From Altererythrobacter sp. CAU 1644 (GTDB taxonomy: Bacteria; Pseudomonadota; Alphaproteobacteria; Sphingomonadales; Sphingomonadaceae), in assembly GCF_029623755.1 (NCBI RefSeq), contig NZ_CP121106.1:941001-1005000 (forward strand): a DNA stretch of 64,000 nucleotides, given 5' to 3'. A model generated the notes under the pieces. It saw only the letters and a list, made by a program, of their open reading frames with translations. It ran no database searches and was not told where the DNA came from. The position numbers and the translations under genes were made by a program. Positions 49,587 to 62,861 of the stretch are shown one piece after another. Within the stretch, counting starts at the first letter, position 1, and every line of letters begins with the position of its first letter.

Positions 49587-50972
49587 TCAGCACTCGATGA
49601 CGTTGACCGCGAGCCCGCCCTGGCTCGTTTCCTTGTACTTCGATGACATGTCGAGCCCGGTCTGGCGCATGGTCTCGATAACCTGGTCGAGGCTGACGCA
49701 GCTCTCCACCCCGAAGCGGTGCAGCGCGAGTCGTGCGGCGTTGACCGCCTTGACCGCGCCGATCGCATTGCGCTCAATGCACGGCACCTGCACCAGCCCG
49801 CCGACCGGGTCGCAGGTCAGCCCGAGATTGTGCTCCATGCCGATCTCGGCTGCGCTGGCGACCTGTTCGGGGGTCCCGCCCCACAGCGCCGCCAAGCCGC
49901 CAGCCGCCATCGAACAGGCCACGCCCACCTCGCCCTGGCACCCCATTTCGGCACCCGAGATCGAGGCGCGCTGCTTGTACAGGAGGCCGATGGCGCCGGC
50001 GGTGAGCAGGAAGGTGCGGCGGCTTTCGCGGCACGGCCCCTCTTCGGCATTGACGCAGTAGAACCGGATCACGGCGGGGATGATGCCCGCCGCACCATTG
50101 GTCGGCGCGGTCACCACGCGCCCGCCCGCGGCGTTTTCCTCGTTCACAGCCATGGCGAAACAGTTGAGCCAGTCGAACAATTGCTCGCGCTCGTTCGATT
50201 GCGGATTGGCGGAAAGCTTGTCCCACAGGTCGGGCGCGCGCCGCTGGACCTTGAGCCCGCCCGGAAGGATGCCGCGCTGGTGCAATCCGCGCTCGATGCA
50301 CTGGTCCATCGCCTGGGCAATGGCGTCGAGGCCGGCCAGCGTCTCCTCCCGCGGACGCATCGCGTCTTCATTGGCGAGGACGAGATCGGCGATCGTCTGC
50401 TGGTTGGCGTTGCAGGCTTCCAGCAGTTCGGCCGCCGATCCGAAATTATGCGGCACCTCGACCCCGGTGTTGATCCGGTCGTCCTTGGGCTTGCGCTTGA
50501 GTTGGGCAGCCGAGGCAACGAAGCCGCCACCGGTCGAATAATAGGTCCGCTCAAGCATGCGCTCTCCCGCCTCGTTCCAGGCGCAGATCTTCATGCCGTT
50601 GGGGTGGAGCTGCGGGATGATATGCCCGGCAAGGTCGATGTCGCGCGCCTGCTCGAAGGCGATTTCGCGCACCTCGCCCAGCACCAGCCGCCCGGACTCG
50701 CGGATCGCCGCTAGCGTGCGCGCGGCCTCGTCGGGATCGGTCGTCTCGGGCGCGAATCCCGCCAGCCCCAGGATCGTCGCATCCACGGTGCCGTGGCCCA
50801 CGCCGGTCAAGGCGAGCGAGCCCTGCAACTCGACATGGACACGCGCGACGCGCTCAAGCCGTTTCTGCTTGGCGAGCACCTGCAGGAACATGCCCGCGAT
50901 CCGCATCGGCCCCACCGTATGCGAGCTCGAAGGCCCCACGCCGATCCGGAAAATGTCGAGCACTGACAGCAT
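49587..50972 (-). CDS. sdaA: L-serine ammonia-lyase
   Basis: The 461-aa protein starts MLSVLDIFRIGVGPSSSHTVGPM and deaminates L-serine to pyruvate with an oxygen-labile Fe-S cluster. The family-specific parts are visible: SSSHTVGPM, GHGTVDATILG, the conserved Cys-bearing stretches GAEMGCQGEVGVACSMAAGG and EHNLGLTCDPVGGLVQVPCIERN. ATG 50972 was chosen because the longer frame lacks a family match. It is the sole gene between the Acg operon and the sugar dehydrogenase. Confidence 0.9.
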   Translation of the reverse strand: MLSVLDIFRIGVGPSSSHTVGPMRIAGMFLQVLAKQKRLERVARVHVELQGSLALTGVGHGTVDATILGLAGFAPETTDPDEAARTLAAIRESGRLVLGEVREIAFEQARDIDLAGHIIPQLHPNGMKICAWNEAGERMLERTYYSTGGGFVASAAQLKRKPKDDRINTGVEVPHNFGSAAELLEACNANQQTIADLVLANEDAMRPREETLAGLDAIAQAMDQCIERGLHQRGILPGGLKVQRRAPDLWDKLSANPQSNEREQLFDWLNCFAMAVNEENAAGGRVVTAPTNGAAGIIPAVIRFYCVNAEEGPCRESRRTFLLTAGAIGLLYKQRASISGAEMGCQGEVGVACSMAAGGLAALWGGTPEQVASAAEIGMEHNLGLTCDPVGGLVQVPCIERNAIGAVKAVNAARLALHRFGVESCVSLDQVIETMRQTGLDMSSKYKETSQGGLAVNVIEC

Positions 50973-51170
50973 GCTCGCGCTTTCGTTCGCCCCCGCGCAA
51001 AGGTCAACCGATATGCAACAGAAGAAAGGCTGATGGGCCGAGCTATCGCAAAGCCGAAATCGGGGTGCCAAGCCGCCGTTTTCGATGAACCGGACAGAGG
51101 TCTCGACAAGCCGCAGGTTTGCGCAATCCGGCCTGCTAGGGTGGCTCTCGACCGAGATCGGGGGGTAGTC

Positions 51171-55002
<3,832 letters not shown>

Positions 55003-55032
55003 TCGGCGACCAATGCAGCGGCAGGAGAGTTG

Positions 55033-56118
55033 ATGGAAGGGCGGAGGGAAACGCGTCACATCGAGCAGGGCGGTTTCCTGCTCCTGCTGGCGCTGGTCAC
55101 GCTCGCCCTCGCCTGGATCGTCTGGCCATTTGCTGCGCCGCTACTGTGGGCGACGCTGGCGGCGATCATGTTCCAGCCGCTCTACCAGCGGATCCTGAGG
55201 CGGATGCCGACCCATCCGAGCAGGGCCGCGGCGCTTGCCCTGCTGGTGATCTTCGTTGCGGTACTCGTCCCGGCCTTCTGGATCGGCAGCATGGTGGTGA
55301 ACGAAGCGGCCAGCCTGGTGATTGCCTTCCAGCGCGGAGAGATCGATGTCGCCGCCTGGTTCGAGCAAGTTCTGGCCGCGCTTCCTGCCAATATCCGCCA
55401 GTCGCTCGACACCTCGGGCTGGACCGACCTGGCCATTCTCCAGACCCGCGCGCAGGAATTTCTCGCCGAGAGCGCCGGACTGATCGCCCAGCAGGCGGTC
55501 GCCGTCGGCGGCGGGGTGTTCAGCTTCGTACTCGCCTTCGGTGTCGGCCTTTACGTCACCTACTTCCTGCTGCGCGACGGCACGCAGGTGGGCGAGAAGG
55601 TCACCGCTGCACTGCCGCTCGAACGCCCGGTCGCCGACCGGTTGGTCGAAAAATTCCTCGGCATCGTGCGCGCGACGATCAAGGGCTCGGTCGTCGTGGG
55701 GCTGGTCCAGGGTGCCTTGGGCGCGATCACCTTCTGGATCGTCGGCATGCCTTCGATTGTCCTGTTCGGTGTGTTGATGGCGGTGTTCTCGCTGCTGCCT
55801 GCCCTCGGCCCGGCGCTGGTGTGGGCGCCGGTCGCAATCTACCTGCTCGCCACCGGCGCGATCTGGCAGGGGATCGTGGTGGTGGTCTCGGGCGTGGCGG
55901 TCATCGGGATGGCCGACAACCTGCTGCGACCGATCCTGGTCGGGCGCGATACCGGCATCCCCGACTGGATCATCCTGGTTTCGACGCTGGGCGGCATTGC
56001 CATGGCAGGCCTCTCCGGCATCGTGCTCGGCCCGATGGCCGCAGGCCTGTTCATTGCCTGCTGGTCGATCCTCAGCGAGCAGCGCGGCGTCTCGCGGCCG
56101 GTGGAGGTCGAGCAATGA
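55033..56118 (+). CDS. AI-2E family transporter
   Basis: The 361-aa protein has about seven to eight membrane helices in the AI-2E/TqsA pattern (LLWATLAAIMFQPLYQRI; GVGLYVTYFLLRDG; VVVGLVQGALGAITFWIVGMPS; LGPALVWAPVAIYLL; DNLLRPILVGRDTGIPDWIILVSTLGG). Members export or import small signals or Na+. ATG 55033 lies after AGGAGA; a TTG at 55030 is less likely. Its stop overlaps the next gene in ATGA. Confidence 0.8.
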   Translation: MEGRRETRHIEQGGFLLLLALVTLALAWIVWPFAAPLLWATLAAIMFQPLYQRILRRMPTHPSRAAALALLVIFVAVLVPAFWIGSMVVNEAASLVIAFQRGEIDVAAWFEQVLAALPANIRQSLDTSGWTDLAILQTRAQEFLAESAGLIAQQAVAVGGGVFSFVLAFGVGLYVTYFLLRDGTQVGEKVTAALPLERPVADRLVEKFLGIVRATIKGSVVVGLVQGALGAITFWIVGMPSIVLFGVLMAVFSLLPALGPALVWAPVAIYLLATGAIWQGIVVVVSGVAVIGMADNLLRPILVGRDTGIPDWIILVSTLGGIAMAGLSGIVLGPMAAGLFIACWSILSEQRGVSRPVEVEQ

Positions 56119-56858
56119 GGTCCGTGGTCGCACCAGGCAGCTCGGGCGAGCAACTCGGCCGCCTGTTCCTCGCCGGGGTGCTGGTGGTGTTCATGCCGCA
56201 ACTGCCGCTGGGCAATTACGTGATCTATCCCTTCACGATCCTGACGACGTGGTTCCACGAGATGGGCCACGGGCTCACCGGCATGCTGCTCGGCCACGAG
56301 TTCGAGCGCCTGGTGATCTTCACCGATGGCTCCGGGTACGCGGAGACGCGGCTCGACAGCGATGCCGGCAATCTCTCGCACGGCTTGATCGCGGCGGGCG
56401 GGCCGTTGGGTCCGGTGATTATCGGCGCAGCGCTGATCCTCGCCAGCAGCAGGCGCAAGCGCTGGAGGCCGGCGCTGCTGGTCCTGGCCGGGTTGATCGC
56501 GCTCTCCGCGCTGATCTGGGTGCGCAGCACGGTGGGACTGGTCGTCCTGCCGCTGGTCGGCGCCGCCATCGCCTGGATCGCCTATCGCGGGAAGGATTGG
56601 GCGCAACGCTTTTCGTTGCAGTTCCTCGGCGTGCTTGCCGCGATGAGCATGCTGCGCGACTGGGACTATCTGTTTTCGCACAGCGCGGTGATCGGCGGGC
56701 AGCCCATGCTGTCGGACACCGGCGCGATGGAAGAGGCGCTGCTGCTGCCCTATTGGCTGTGGGCTATCGTGCTGCTCGCGATCTCGGCGGGGACGATCGC
56801 CATCACCCTGAAATACGCTCTCGCGAAGGGCGACGGTGGCCCGCGGCGCCTGCGCTAG
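56115..56858 (+). CDS. HExxH membrane metallopeptidase-like protein
   Basis: The 247-aa integral membrane protein shows WFHEMGHGLTGMLLG, an HExxH metalloprotease motif inside or next to the first helices, and several further helices. The architecture resembles M50 or the ABC-2-linked zinc-peptidase family. Substrates unknown. The start overlaps the AI-2E stop (56115-56118), so the two proteins are produced together. Confidence 0.7.
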   Translation: MRSVVAPGSSGEQLGRLFLAGVLVVFMPQLPLGNYVIYPFTILTTWFHEMGHGLTGMLLGHEFERLVIFTDGSGYAETRLDSDAGNLSHGLIAAGGPLGPVIIGAALILASSRRKRWRPALLVLAGLIALSALIWVRSTVGLVVLPLVGAAIAWIAYRGKDWAQRFSLQFLGVLAAMSMLRDWDYLFSHSAVIGGQPMLSDTGAMEEALLLPYWLWAIVLLAISAGTIAITLKYALAKGDGGPRRLR

Positions 56859-56916
56859 CCACCCACTCGACGTAGCATCTTGAGATTGCAGCAATAGGCA
56901 GGCATCAGCACTGCCC

Positions 56917-58623
56917 ATGAAGCAACTCGCCCCCCTCCTGGCCGCGCTGGCACTCGGCGCCTGCGCCACGCTCCCCGAAGCGCCCAGCGCCGCACCCGAA
57001 CCGGTCACCTTGCGGGTGATCGGCCTCAATGATTTCCACGGCAATCTCGAGCCGCTGCGGCGGCCCTACACCGTGCCGAAGGCCGACGGCAGCACCGAAC
57101 AGGTGCAGGTCGGCGGGCTCGCCGCCTATTCCGCCGTGATCGACAGCCTGCGCAGGCAGAACGACCACAGTCTCGTCATCGCGGCGGGCGACATGATCAA
57201 CGCCAGCCCGCTGGTGTCCTCGCTGTTCCTCGACGAGCCGACCGTGACCGGTCTCGGCAACCTCGGGGTCGACTTCAGCGCCGTGGGCAACCACGAATTC
57301 GACCGCGGCTGGCGCGAACTCAGGCGCATGCAGGACGGAGGCTGCGAGAAGTTCTCCAATCGCGAGCCATGCCAGGTCGAGCCTTTCAAGGGGGCGAGCT
57401 TCCAGATCCTCGCGGCCGGAACCCAGTTCGAGGACGGCGGCGAGCCGCTGTTCCCGGGCTCGGCGATCAGGAGCTTCGGCGAGGGCGAGGCGCGGATTTC
57501 GGTCGGTGTGATCGGCCTGACGCTGGAGGACACGCCCAATCTCGTCACGCCAAGCGGGGTTGACGGCCTCGAATTCGCGGACGAGGCGCTGGCGATCAAT
57601 GCCGAGGTCGAGAAGCTCGCACAGCAGGGCGTCGATGCAGTGATCGTGGCGATCCACCAGGGCCTCTACAGCGACCGCCGCTTCGACGATCCGGGCTGCG
57701 AGGGGATCAACGGTCCGCTGCTCGACATCCTGGCGCGCGTCGATCCCCGGGTCGACCTGGTCCTGTCGGGCCATACCCACCAGTTCTACGTCTGCGACTA
57801 TTCCGAGATCGATCCCGCGCGCAGCTTCCTCGTTACCAGTGCAGGCTATGGCGGCGCCTTCGTCACCGATATCGCGTTGACCATCGATCCGGTCGCTAGC
57901 GACGTTACTGCCAGCAGCGCGCGAAACGTAATGGTCCGCGCCGATGGTTCGACCACCGGCACGCTCGATGCTGCTGCCGATGCCTATGTCGCGGTCCATG
58001 CCGAGGCCGCGCGCGCGATCGCCGAGCGTTCGGTCGGGCGGATCACGGGCGATGGCCGCTTTCGGGCGACGGCAACCGAAGAGACGCCGCTGGGCAATGC
58101 CATTGCCGATGCGCAACTCCTCGCCACGCGCGACGCGGGCGCGCAGATCGCGTTCATGAACAATTCGGGCATTCGCGCGGCGCTAACACCGCGGGCGGAT
58201 GGCACGGTGACCTTCGCCGATGTCTACACCGTCCAGCCGTTCGGCAACACGCTCGTGACCAAGAGCTTCACCGGGGCGCAGCTTCTGGCGCTGCTCGAGC
58301 AGCAATTCGACGACGAGGGTTTCGTGCAGACCTTTAGCCCTTCCGAGGGCTTCGTCCTCACCTACGACATGCGCCGCCCGGTCGGCAGCCGCGTCGTGAA
58401 CGTCACGCTGGACGGCAAGCCGATCGATCCTGCCGCGACCTATCGCGTGACGATGAACAGCTTCCTTGCAGGCGGGGGTGACAGTTTTTCGGTCTTCACC
58501 CAGGGCACCGAAGCGACCGTCGGCCCGCTCGATCTCGAAGCGATGGAACTGTGGCTGGCACAAGGGGAAGTGCGGGCGCTCCCGCCGACCGGGCGGGTTA
58601 CCCGGCTCGACAGCGGCCAGTAA
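56917..58623 (+). CDS. Metallophosphatase / 5'-nucleotidase lipoprotein
   Basis: The 568-aa protein has a lipobox (LLAALALGACATL) and the two-domain 5'-nucleotidase layout: GLNDFHGNLEP, GDMINASPL and GNHEFDRG for metal binding, VDLVLSGHTHQFYVC, and a C-terminal substrate domain with GVGNxxGIRAAL-like FMNNSGIRAALT and NSFLAGGGDSFSVF. It hydrolyses nucleotides in the periplasm for phosphate or nucleoside salvage. ATG 56917. Its stop abuts the TetR gene's stop. Confidence 0.9.
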   Translation: MKQLAPLLAALALGACATLPEAPSAAPEPVTLRVIGLNDFHGNLEPLRRPYTVPKADGSTEQVQVGGLAAYSAVIDSLRRQNDHSLVIAAGDMINASPLVSSLFLDEPTVTGLGNLGVDFSAVGNHEFDRGWRELRRMQDGGCEKFSNREPCQVEPFKGASFQILAAGTQFEDGGEPLFPGSAIRSFGEGEARISVGVIGLTLEDTPNLVTPSGVDGLEFADEALAINAEVEKLAQQGVDAVIVAIHQGLYSDRRFDDPGCEGINGPLLDILARVDPRVDLVLSGHTHQFYVCDYSEIDPARSFLVTSAGYGGAFVTDIALTIDPVASDVTASSARNVMVRADGSTTGTLDAAADAYVAVHAEAARAIAERSVGRITGDGRFRATATEETPLGNAIADAQLLATRDAGAQIAFMNNSGIRAALTPRADGTVTFADVYTVQPFGNTLVTKSFTGAQLLALLEQQFDDEGFVQTFSPSEGFVLTYDMRRPVGSRVVNVTLDGKPIDPAATYRVTMNSFLAGGGDSFSVFTQGTEATVGPLDLEAMELWLAQGEVRALPPTGRVTRLDSGQ

Positions 58624-59289
58624 TCAGGTTGCCGCGCGCAGCCCGGTTACGCCCTGCGCGCCGCGATCTTCCGCCGACAGTCCGTCAAAGATGGTGTCGA
58701 TGATCCGGCCCAGCTTTTCTTCGGTGAGGCGTTCGTCGAGCATCGCGATCAGGTAGGGCTGGATATAGCAGATCACCATCTGGTTGATCAGCGACAGCGC
58801 GTGGTTGATTTCGAGCTCCTTGAGGTGCCCTTCGGCCTGCGCCTCGGCGATCAGTTCGCACGTGTAGTGGTCGGCCAGGTCGATGTAGCTGCGCGCATAT
58901 TCGAAATAGCTTTCGCCCAGCTCGACGTAGAAGCGGAAGCGCACAGGGTCGTCGCGGAAATTCTGGCGCAGCAGGACAAATCGGCGCGCGAAGAATTCGT
59001 ACATCTTGCGGCGTGGCGGCAGGTCGCTCGCCATGACCTCGTCCATCACTGCCAGCTTGGGCGCGAACCATTCCGCGGTGACCGCCTCGCGCAGGTCGTC
59101 ATCCTCGGGAAAGACCTGTTCGATGCGCGCGCGCGATATGCCGAGTTCGGAAGCCAGGCGGCCACGGCTGACTTCTTCGCCGCTGCGCTCCATCAGTTCC
59201 ATCGCCTTGCGGGTCAGGCGACTTCGCTCTTCGATCAACTCGTCTTCGCTCACGGTGGGGGCTCCCGTCTCGACCTTGAGACCACCCAT
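58624..59289 (-). CDS. TetR-like regulator
   Basis: The 221-aa product has a modified TetR helix-turn-helix (RLTRKAMELMERSGEEVSRGRLASELGISRARIEQVFPEDDD) and a long helical ligand domain (VLLRQNFRDDPVRFRFYVELGESYFEYARSYIDLADHYTCELI). It is convergent with the 5'-nucleotidase. ATG 59289. Its targets are not evident. Confidence 0.75.
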   Translation of the reverse strand: MGGLKVETGAPTVSEDELIEERSRLTRKAMELMERSGEEVSRGRLASELGISRARIEQVFPEDDDLREAVTAEWFAPKLAVMDEVMASDLPPRRKMYEFFARRFVLLRQNFRDDPVRFRFYVELGESYFEYARSYIDLADHYTCELIAEAQAEGHLKELEINHALSLINQMVICYIQPYLIAMLDERLTEEKLGRIIDTIFDGLSAEDRGAQGVTGLRAAT

Positions 59290-59335
59290 TTAGGATGCAA
59301 GCGGGCGGGTTAAAGGCCTTTCTTTTGCAACCCGC

Positions 59336-60133
59336 CTATTTCCTCGGCGGGCGAGGGAAAAAGGCCGAGGTGCGCCGCTTGTAATCGGCGTATTTGTCAC
59401 CCTTGCTCCGGTCCATGCCCTTCTCGAGCAAGGCGACGCCCGACCACTTGGTGAGCGTGAAGCTGAGGAACAGCGGGCCGATCACGGTCCAGGCCGCCAC
59501 CCACCAGCCAGCCGATGCGGCGGCGATCCAGATGCCCCACCAGGCCATGAAGTCGCCGAAATAATTGGGGTGGCGGGTGTAGCGCCACAATCCGGTGTCG
59601 AGCACCTTGCCCTCGTTCGCCGGATCGGCCTTGAACCGCGCCAGTTGCCAGTCGCCGACCCATTCGAAGAAGATGCCGATCGCGTAGACCGCCAGGCCCA
59701 CCAGCGCGAGACCGCTGATCGGCTGCACGCTCCCGGACTCGAGGATGCCGTATTGCGCCGGGCTCGACACCATGAACAGCAGCACTGCCTGCATCAGCCA
59801 CACCTTGGTCAGCGCGGCGATGGCGAAATTGCCCTTCTCGCGGTCTTTCTTCAGGATCAGCTTGTAGCGCTTGTCCTCACCCTCGCGCCGCCAGCGGCGC
59901 AGCAGGTAAATGCCGAGCCGCAGTCCCCACGAGACCGTCATCGCCATGAGCAGCGTTGCCAACGGGCCGGGTTCGGCCAACCTGAGCCAGCTGATCAGGG
60001 CCAGCATCGCCATGCCCGCGCCCCAGAAGGCGTCGATGAAGGACACGTCGTCGATCTGGACCGAGATCACCCAAAGGATCAGCACGACGCCGACCAGGAT
60101 GGCGAAGTTCCACAGCAGTGCTTCGACGATCAT
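59336..60133 (-). CDS. DUF1295 membrane protein
   Basis: The 265-aa protein has about six helices and the DUF1295 signature (RHPNYFGDFMAWWGIW, WVGDWQLARFKADPANEGKVLDTGLWRYTRHPNYFGDF). Such steroid-reductase-like proteins may act on lipids. Its start overlaps the acyltransferase stop by 4 bases (60130-60133), so the two genes form an operon. This fits a shared lipid role. Confidence 0.85.
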   Translation of the reverse strand: MIVEALLWNFAILVGVVLILWVISVQIDDVSFIDAFWGAGMAMLALISWLRLAEPGPLATLLMAMTVSWGLRLGIYLLRRWRREGEDKRYKLILKKDREKGNFAIAALTKVWLMQAVLLFMVSSPAQYGILESGSVQPISGLALVGLAVYAIGIFFEWVGDWQLARFKADPANEGKVLDTGLWRYTRHPNYFGDFMAWWGIWIAAASAGWWVAAWTVIGPLFLSFTLTKWSGVALLEKGMDRSKGDKYADYKRRTSAFFPRPPRK

Positions 60134-60780
60134 GACACATCCTTCTCCTCGACCAGCCGACGCGCCTGCGCTTCGAGCACCTTGTAACGCTCGTAATCGG
60201 GTCGCTTGGATCTAAACCAGGCGGCGATCTTCGCCAGGTCGGCGGCGTAGTCCTCGCTCGGCGTAATCGGCTCGCTGAAGCCGAGCCTGCGGGTCTTCCA
60301 GCTGACCCAGGCGAGGACGATGGGAACCTTGGCCTCGCGCGCGATATGCCAGAACCCCGATTTCCATTCGCCGTTGGAACTGCGCGTGCCCTCTGCCGCG
60401 ATCACCAGCGCAAGCTTGTCGGCAGCCGCAAAGGCGTCCGCGACCTGCTCGACATAGTTGGCGCGCTTGGTCCGGTCGATCGGCACGCCGCCCATGTCGA
60501 ACATGAAATTGCGCATGAAGCCTTGGAACAGCGTGTGCTTGCCCATGAAGCTCGGCGCCACGCCCTCTTCCGCCGTGGCGCCGGTGAAGAAGACGAAATC
60601 CCAGTTCGACGTATGCGGCGCGCCCGCAATGACGTATTTCGGAATATGCGGCAGCCGGGTGTCGATCTTCCAGCCCTGCAGGCGATAGATCACCCAGATG
60701 ATCCGCCGCACGACGCGCGACAGGATGGATCGCTTGCGACGCGGATTTCGGGCCGGACCTTCAGGCGGCTGTGACGACAA
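60130..60780 (-). CDS. Lysophospholipid acyltransferase
   Basis: The 216-aa enzyme has the HxxxxD motif (GAPHTSNWDFVF) and a later VPIDRTKR and EGTRS block, typical of glycerol-3-phosphate-type acyltransferases. The start is a TTG at 60780, with GGGGAG about eight bases upstream and no ATG in frame nearby. It transfers an acyl chain to lysophosphatidate-like lipids at the inner membrane. Followed directly by DUF1295. Confidence 0.8.
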   Translation of the reverse strand: MSSQPPEGPARNPRRKRSILSRVVRRIIWVIYRLQGWKIDTRLPHIPKYVIAGAPHTSNWDFVFFTGATAEEGVAPSFMGKHTLFQGFMRNFMFDMGGVPIDRTKRANYVEQVADAFAAADKLALVIAAEGTRSSNGEWKSGFWHIAREAKVPIVLAWVSWKTRRLGFSEPITPSEDYAADLAKIAAWFRSKRPDYERYKVLEAQARRLVEEKDVS

Positions 60781-60841
60781 TTCTCTCTCCCCTGTCCAAC
60801 TGCCTAGCAGCTACGGAGAGGAATGCGAGAGAGTTTGAAGG

Positions 60842-61249
60842 TCAGCTGCGTGACGCTGGCCCGCGCGCCCGGGTTAGTCTTGCATGCCACAGCAAGAGCA
60901 GGGGTGGAATGACAAGCTCGCTCGCCGCAAGCAGCTGGACCATTGGCGCAGGCCACCCAAGCAACAGGAGCGAGACCAGCCGTGCCAGGCCACCGAGGAA
61001 GAAGACCGCCATCAACACCCGGAAAAGCGTTGCATGGCGCTCAAGATCGCCACCGCACATCCACGCGACCGCACCCACCAGCATGAACTGCGCACCATAG
61101 AATCGGTTCTGACTGTCGAGCGAGGCATTGGTGAGCGTCTCTTCCGAGATTCCCGCTCCGAGCATTTGGTCCGCCTGCAGGCCCAGTGCAATGTGCAACG
61201 CTCCCACCGCGATGCAGACAACTCCGAACACGCGCAGGAGCACACCCAT
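60842..61249 (-). CDS. DUF4345 membrane protein
   Basis: The 135-aa protein begins MGVLLRVFGVVCIAVGALHIALGL, with four helices and a MLVGAVAWMCGGDLERHATLF segment, typical of DUF4345. Its start lies 4 bases after the mccB stop, so it is likely read in the leucine-degradation operon. Function unknown. ATG 61249 was preferred over a longer frame without a ribosome site. Confidence 0.75.
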   Translation of the reverse strand: MGVLLRVFGVVCIAVGALHIALGLQADQMLGAGISEETLTNASLDSQNRFYGAQFMLVGAVAWMCGGDLERHATLFRVLMAVFFLGGLARLVSLLLLGWPAPMVQLLAASELVIPPLLLLWHARLTRARGPASRS

Positions 61250-61253
61250 CACA

Positions 61254-62861
61254 TCACATCCGGAACACGCCGAAGGCGGGCCGGTCGGCAATCGGCGCTT
61301 CGAGCGTGGCGGCGAAGGCAAGCCCCAGCACGTCACGCGTCTGCACCGGGTCGATCACGCCGTCATCCCACAGGCGGGCGGTCGCGTAATAGGGGTTGCC
61401 TTCGTCCTCGTATTTCTGGCGGATCGGGGCCTTGAACTCCTCGGCCTGTTCGGGTGTCCAGCTGTCGGCGTCGCGGTGGACGGTGGCGAGCACCGCGGCG
61501 GCCTGCTCTCCCCCCATCACCGAAATGCGCGCATTGGGCCAGGTGAACAGGAAGCGCGGGGAATAGGCGCGGCCGCACATGCCGTAATTGCCTGCACCGA
61601 AGCTGCCGCCGATCACTACGGTAACCTTGGGCACGGTCGCGGTGGCGACCGCAGTGACGAGCTTCGCGCCGTGCTTGGCGATGCCTTCCGCCTCGTATTT
61701 CCCGCCGACCATGAAGCCCGAGATGTTCTGCAGGAACAGCAGCGGGATGCGGCGCTGGCAGGCGAGCTCGATGAAATGCGCGCCCTTTTGCGCGCTCTCT
61801 GAAAACAGCACGCCATTGTTGGCGAGGATCGCGACCGGCATGCCCCAGATATGCGCGAAGCCGCACACCAGCGTCGAGCCGAAGAGCTGCTTGAACTCGT
61901 GGAACTCGCTCCCATCGACGATGCGCGCGATCACCTCATGCACGTCATAGGGCGCGCGGACATCTTCAGGGATCAGCGCGTAGAGATCCTCTGCGTCGAA
62001 CTTGGGCGCGCGCGGATCGCGCAGTCCGATATCTTTCGCCGCCGCGTGGTTCTCGCCGAGGTGGCTGACGATATCGCGCACGATGGTGAGCGCGTGCTCG
62101 TCATTCTCGGCGAGGTGATCGACCACGCCCGATTTCTTGGCGTGCAGGTCGCCGCCGCCAAGGTCCTCGGCGCTGATCTCTTCTCCCGTGGCGGCCTTCA
62201 CCAGCGGCGGACCGGCGAGGAAGATTGTGCCCTGCTCGCGCACGATCACGGTCTCGTCGGACATGGCGGGGACGTAGGCGCCGCCCGCGGTGCAGCTGCC
62301 CATCACGCAGGCGATCTGCGGGATGCCGAGCGCGCTCATGTTGGCCTGGTTGAAGAAGATGCGCCCAAAATGCTCGCGGTCGGGGAAGACTTCGGCCTGA
62401 TAGGGCAGGTTCGCCCCGCCGCTGTCGACGAGGTAGATGCACGGCAGGCGGTTCTCCTGCGCGATTTCCTGTGCGCGGAGGTGCTTCTTGACCGTCATCG
62501 GGTAGTAGGAGCCACCCTTCACGGTCGGATCGTTGCAAACGATCATCACCTGGCGGCCCGAGACGCGCCCGATCCCGCAGATCATCGATGCTCCCGAGAC
62601 GTCGCCTTCATACATGCCGTTCGCCGCGAGCTGGCCGACCTCGAGGAAAGGCGAGCCCGGATCGAGCAAGCGCTCGACGCGGTCGCGGGGGAGGAGCTTG
62701 CCGCGCGACACATGCCGCTCGCGGTGCTTTTCCGGCCCGCCGAGTGCAGCCGCGGCCACATGCGCGCGCAGTTCGTCGGCCAGGGCCTTGTTGTGATCAA
62801 ACCGCGCCTTGGCGTCGGGCGCCTCGCGGTCAAGCTTCGAGACGAGAACAGGTGCGCTCAT
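61254..62861 (-). CDS. mccB: Methylcrotonoyl-CoA carboxylase, beta subunit
   Basis: The 535-aa carboxyltransferase subunit shows [69 protein letters not shown] and the C-terminal [37 protein letters not shown]. It transfers the carboxyl group from biotin to 3-methylcrotonyl-CoA in leucine breakdown. The start overlaps the upstream gene's stop (ATGA). mccA, the biotin subunit, is not in view. Confidence 0.9.
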   Translation of the reverse strand: MSAPVLVSKLDREAPDAKARFDHNKALADELRAHVAAAALGGPEKHRERHVSRGKLLPRDRVERLLDPGSPFLEVGQLAANGMYEGDVSGASMICGIGRVSGRQVMIVCNDPTVKGGSYYPMTVKKHLRAQEIAQENRLPCIYLVDSGGANLPYQAEVFPDREHFGRIFFNQANMSALGIPQIACVMGSCTAGGAYVPAMSDETVIVREQGTIFLAGPPLVKAATGEEISAEDLGGGDLHAKKSGVVDHLAENDEHALTIVRDIVSHLGENHAAAKDIGLRDPRAPKFDAEDLYALIPEDVRAPYDVHEVIARIVDGSEFHEFKQLFGSTLVCGFAHIWGMPVAILANNGVLFSESAQKGAHFIELACQRRIPLLFLQNISGFMVGGKYEAEGIAKHGAKLVTAVATATVPKVTVVIGGSFGAGNYGMCGRAYSPRFLFTWPNARISVMGGEQAAAVLATVHRDADSWTPEQAEEFKAPIRQKYEDEGNPYYATARLWDDGVIDPVQTRDVLGLAFAATLEAPIADRPAFGVFRM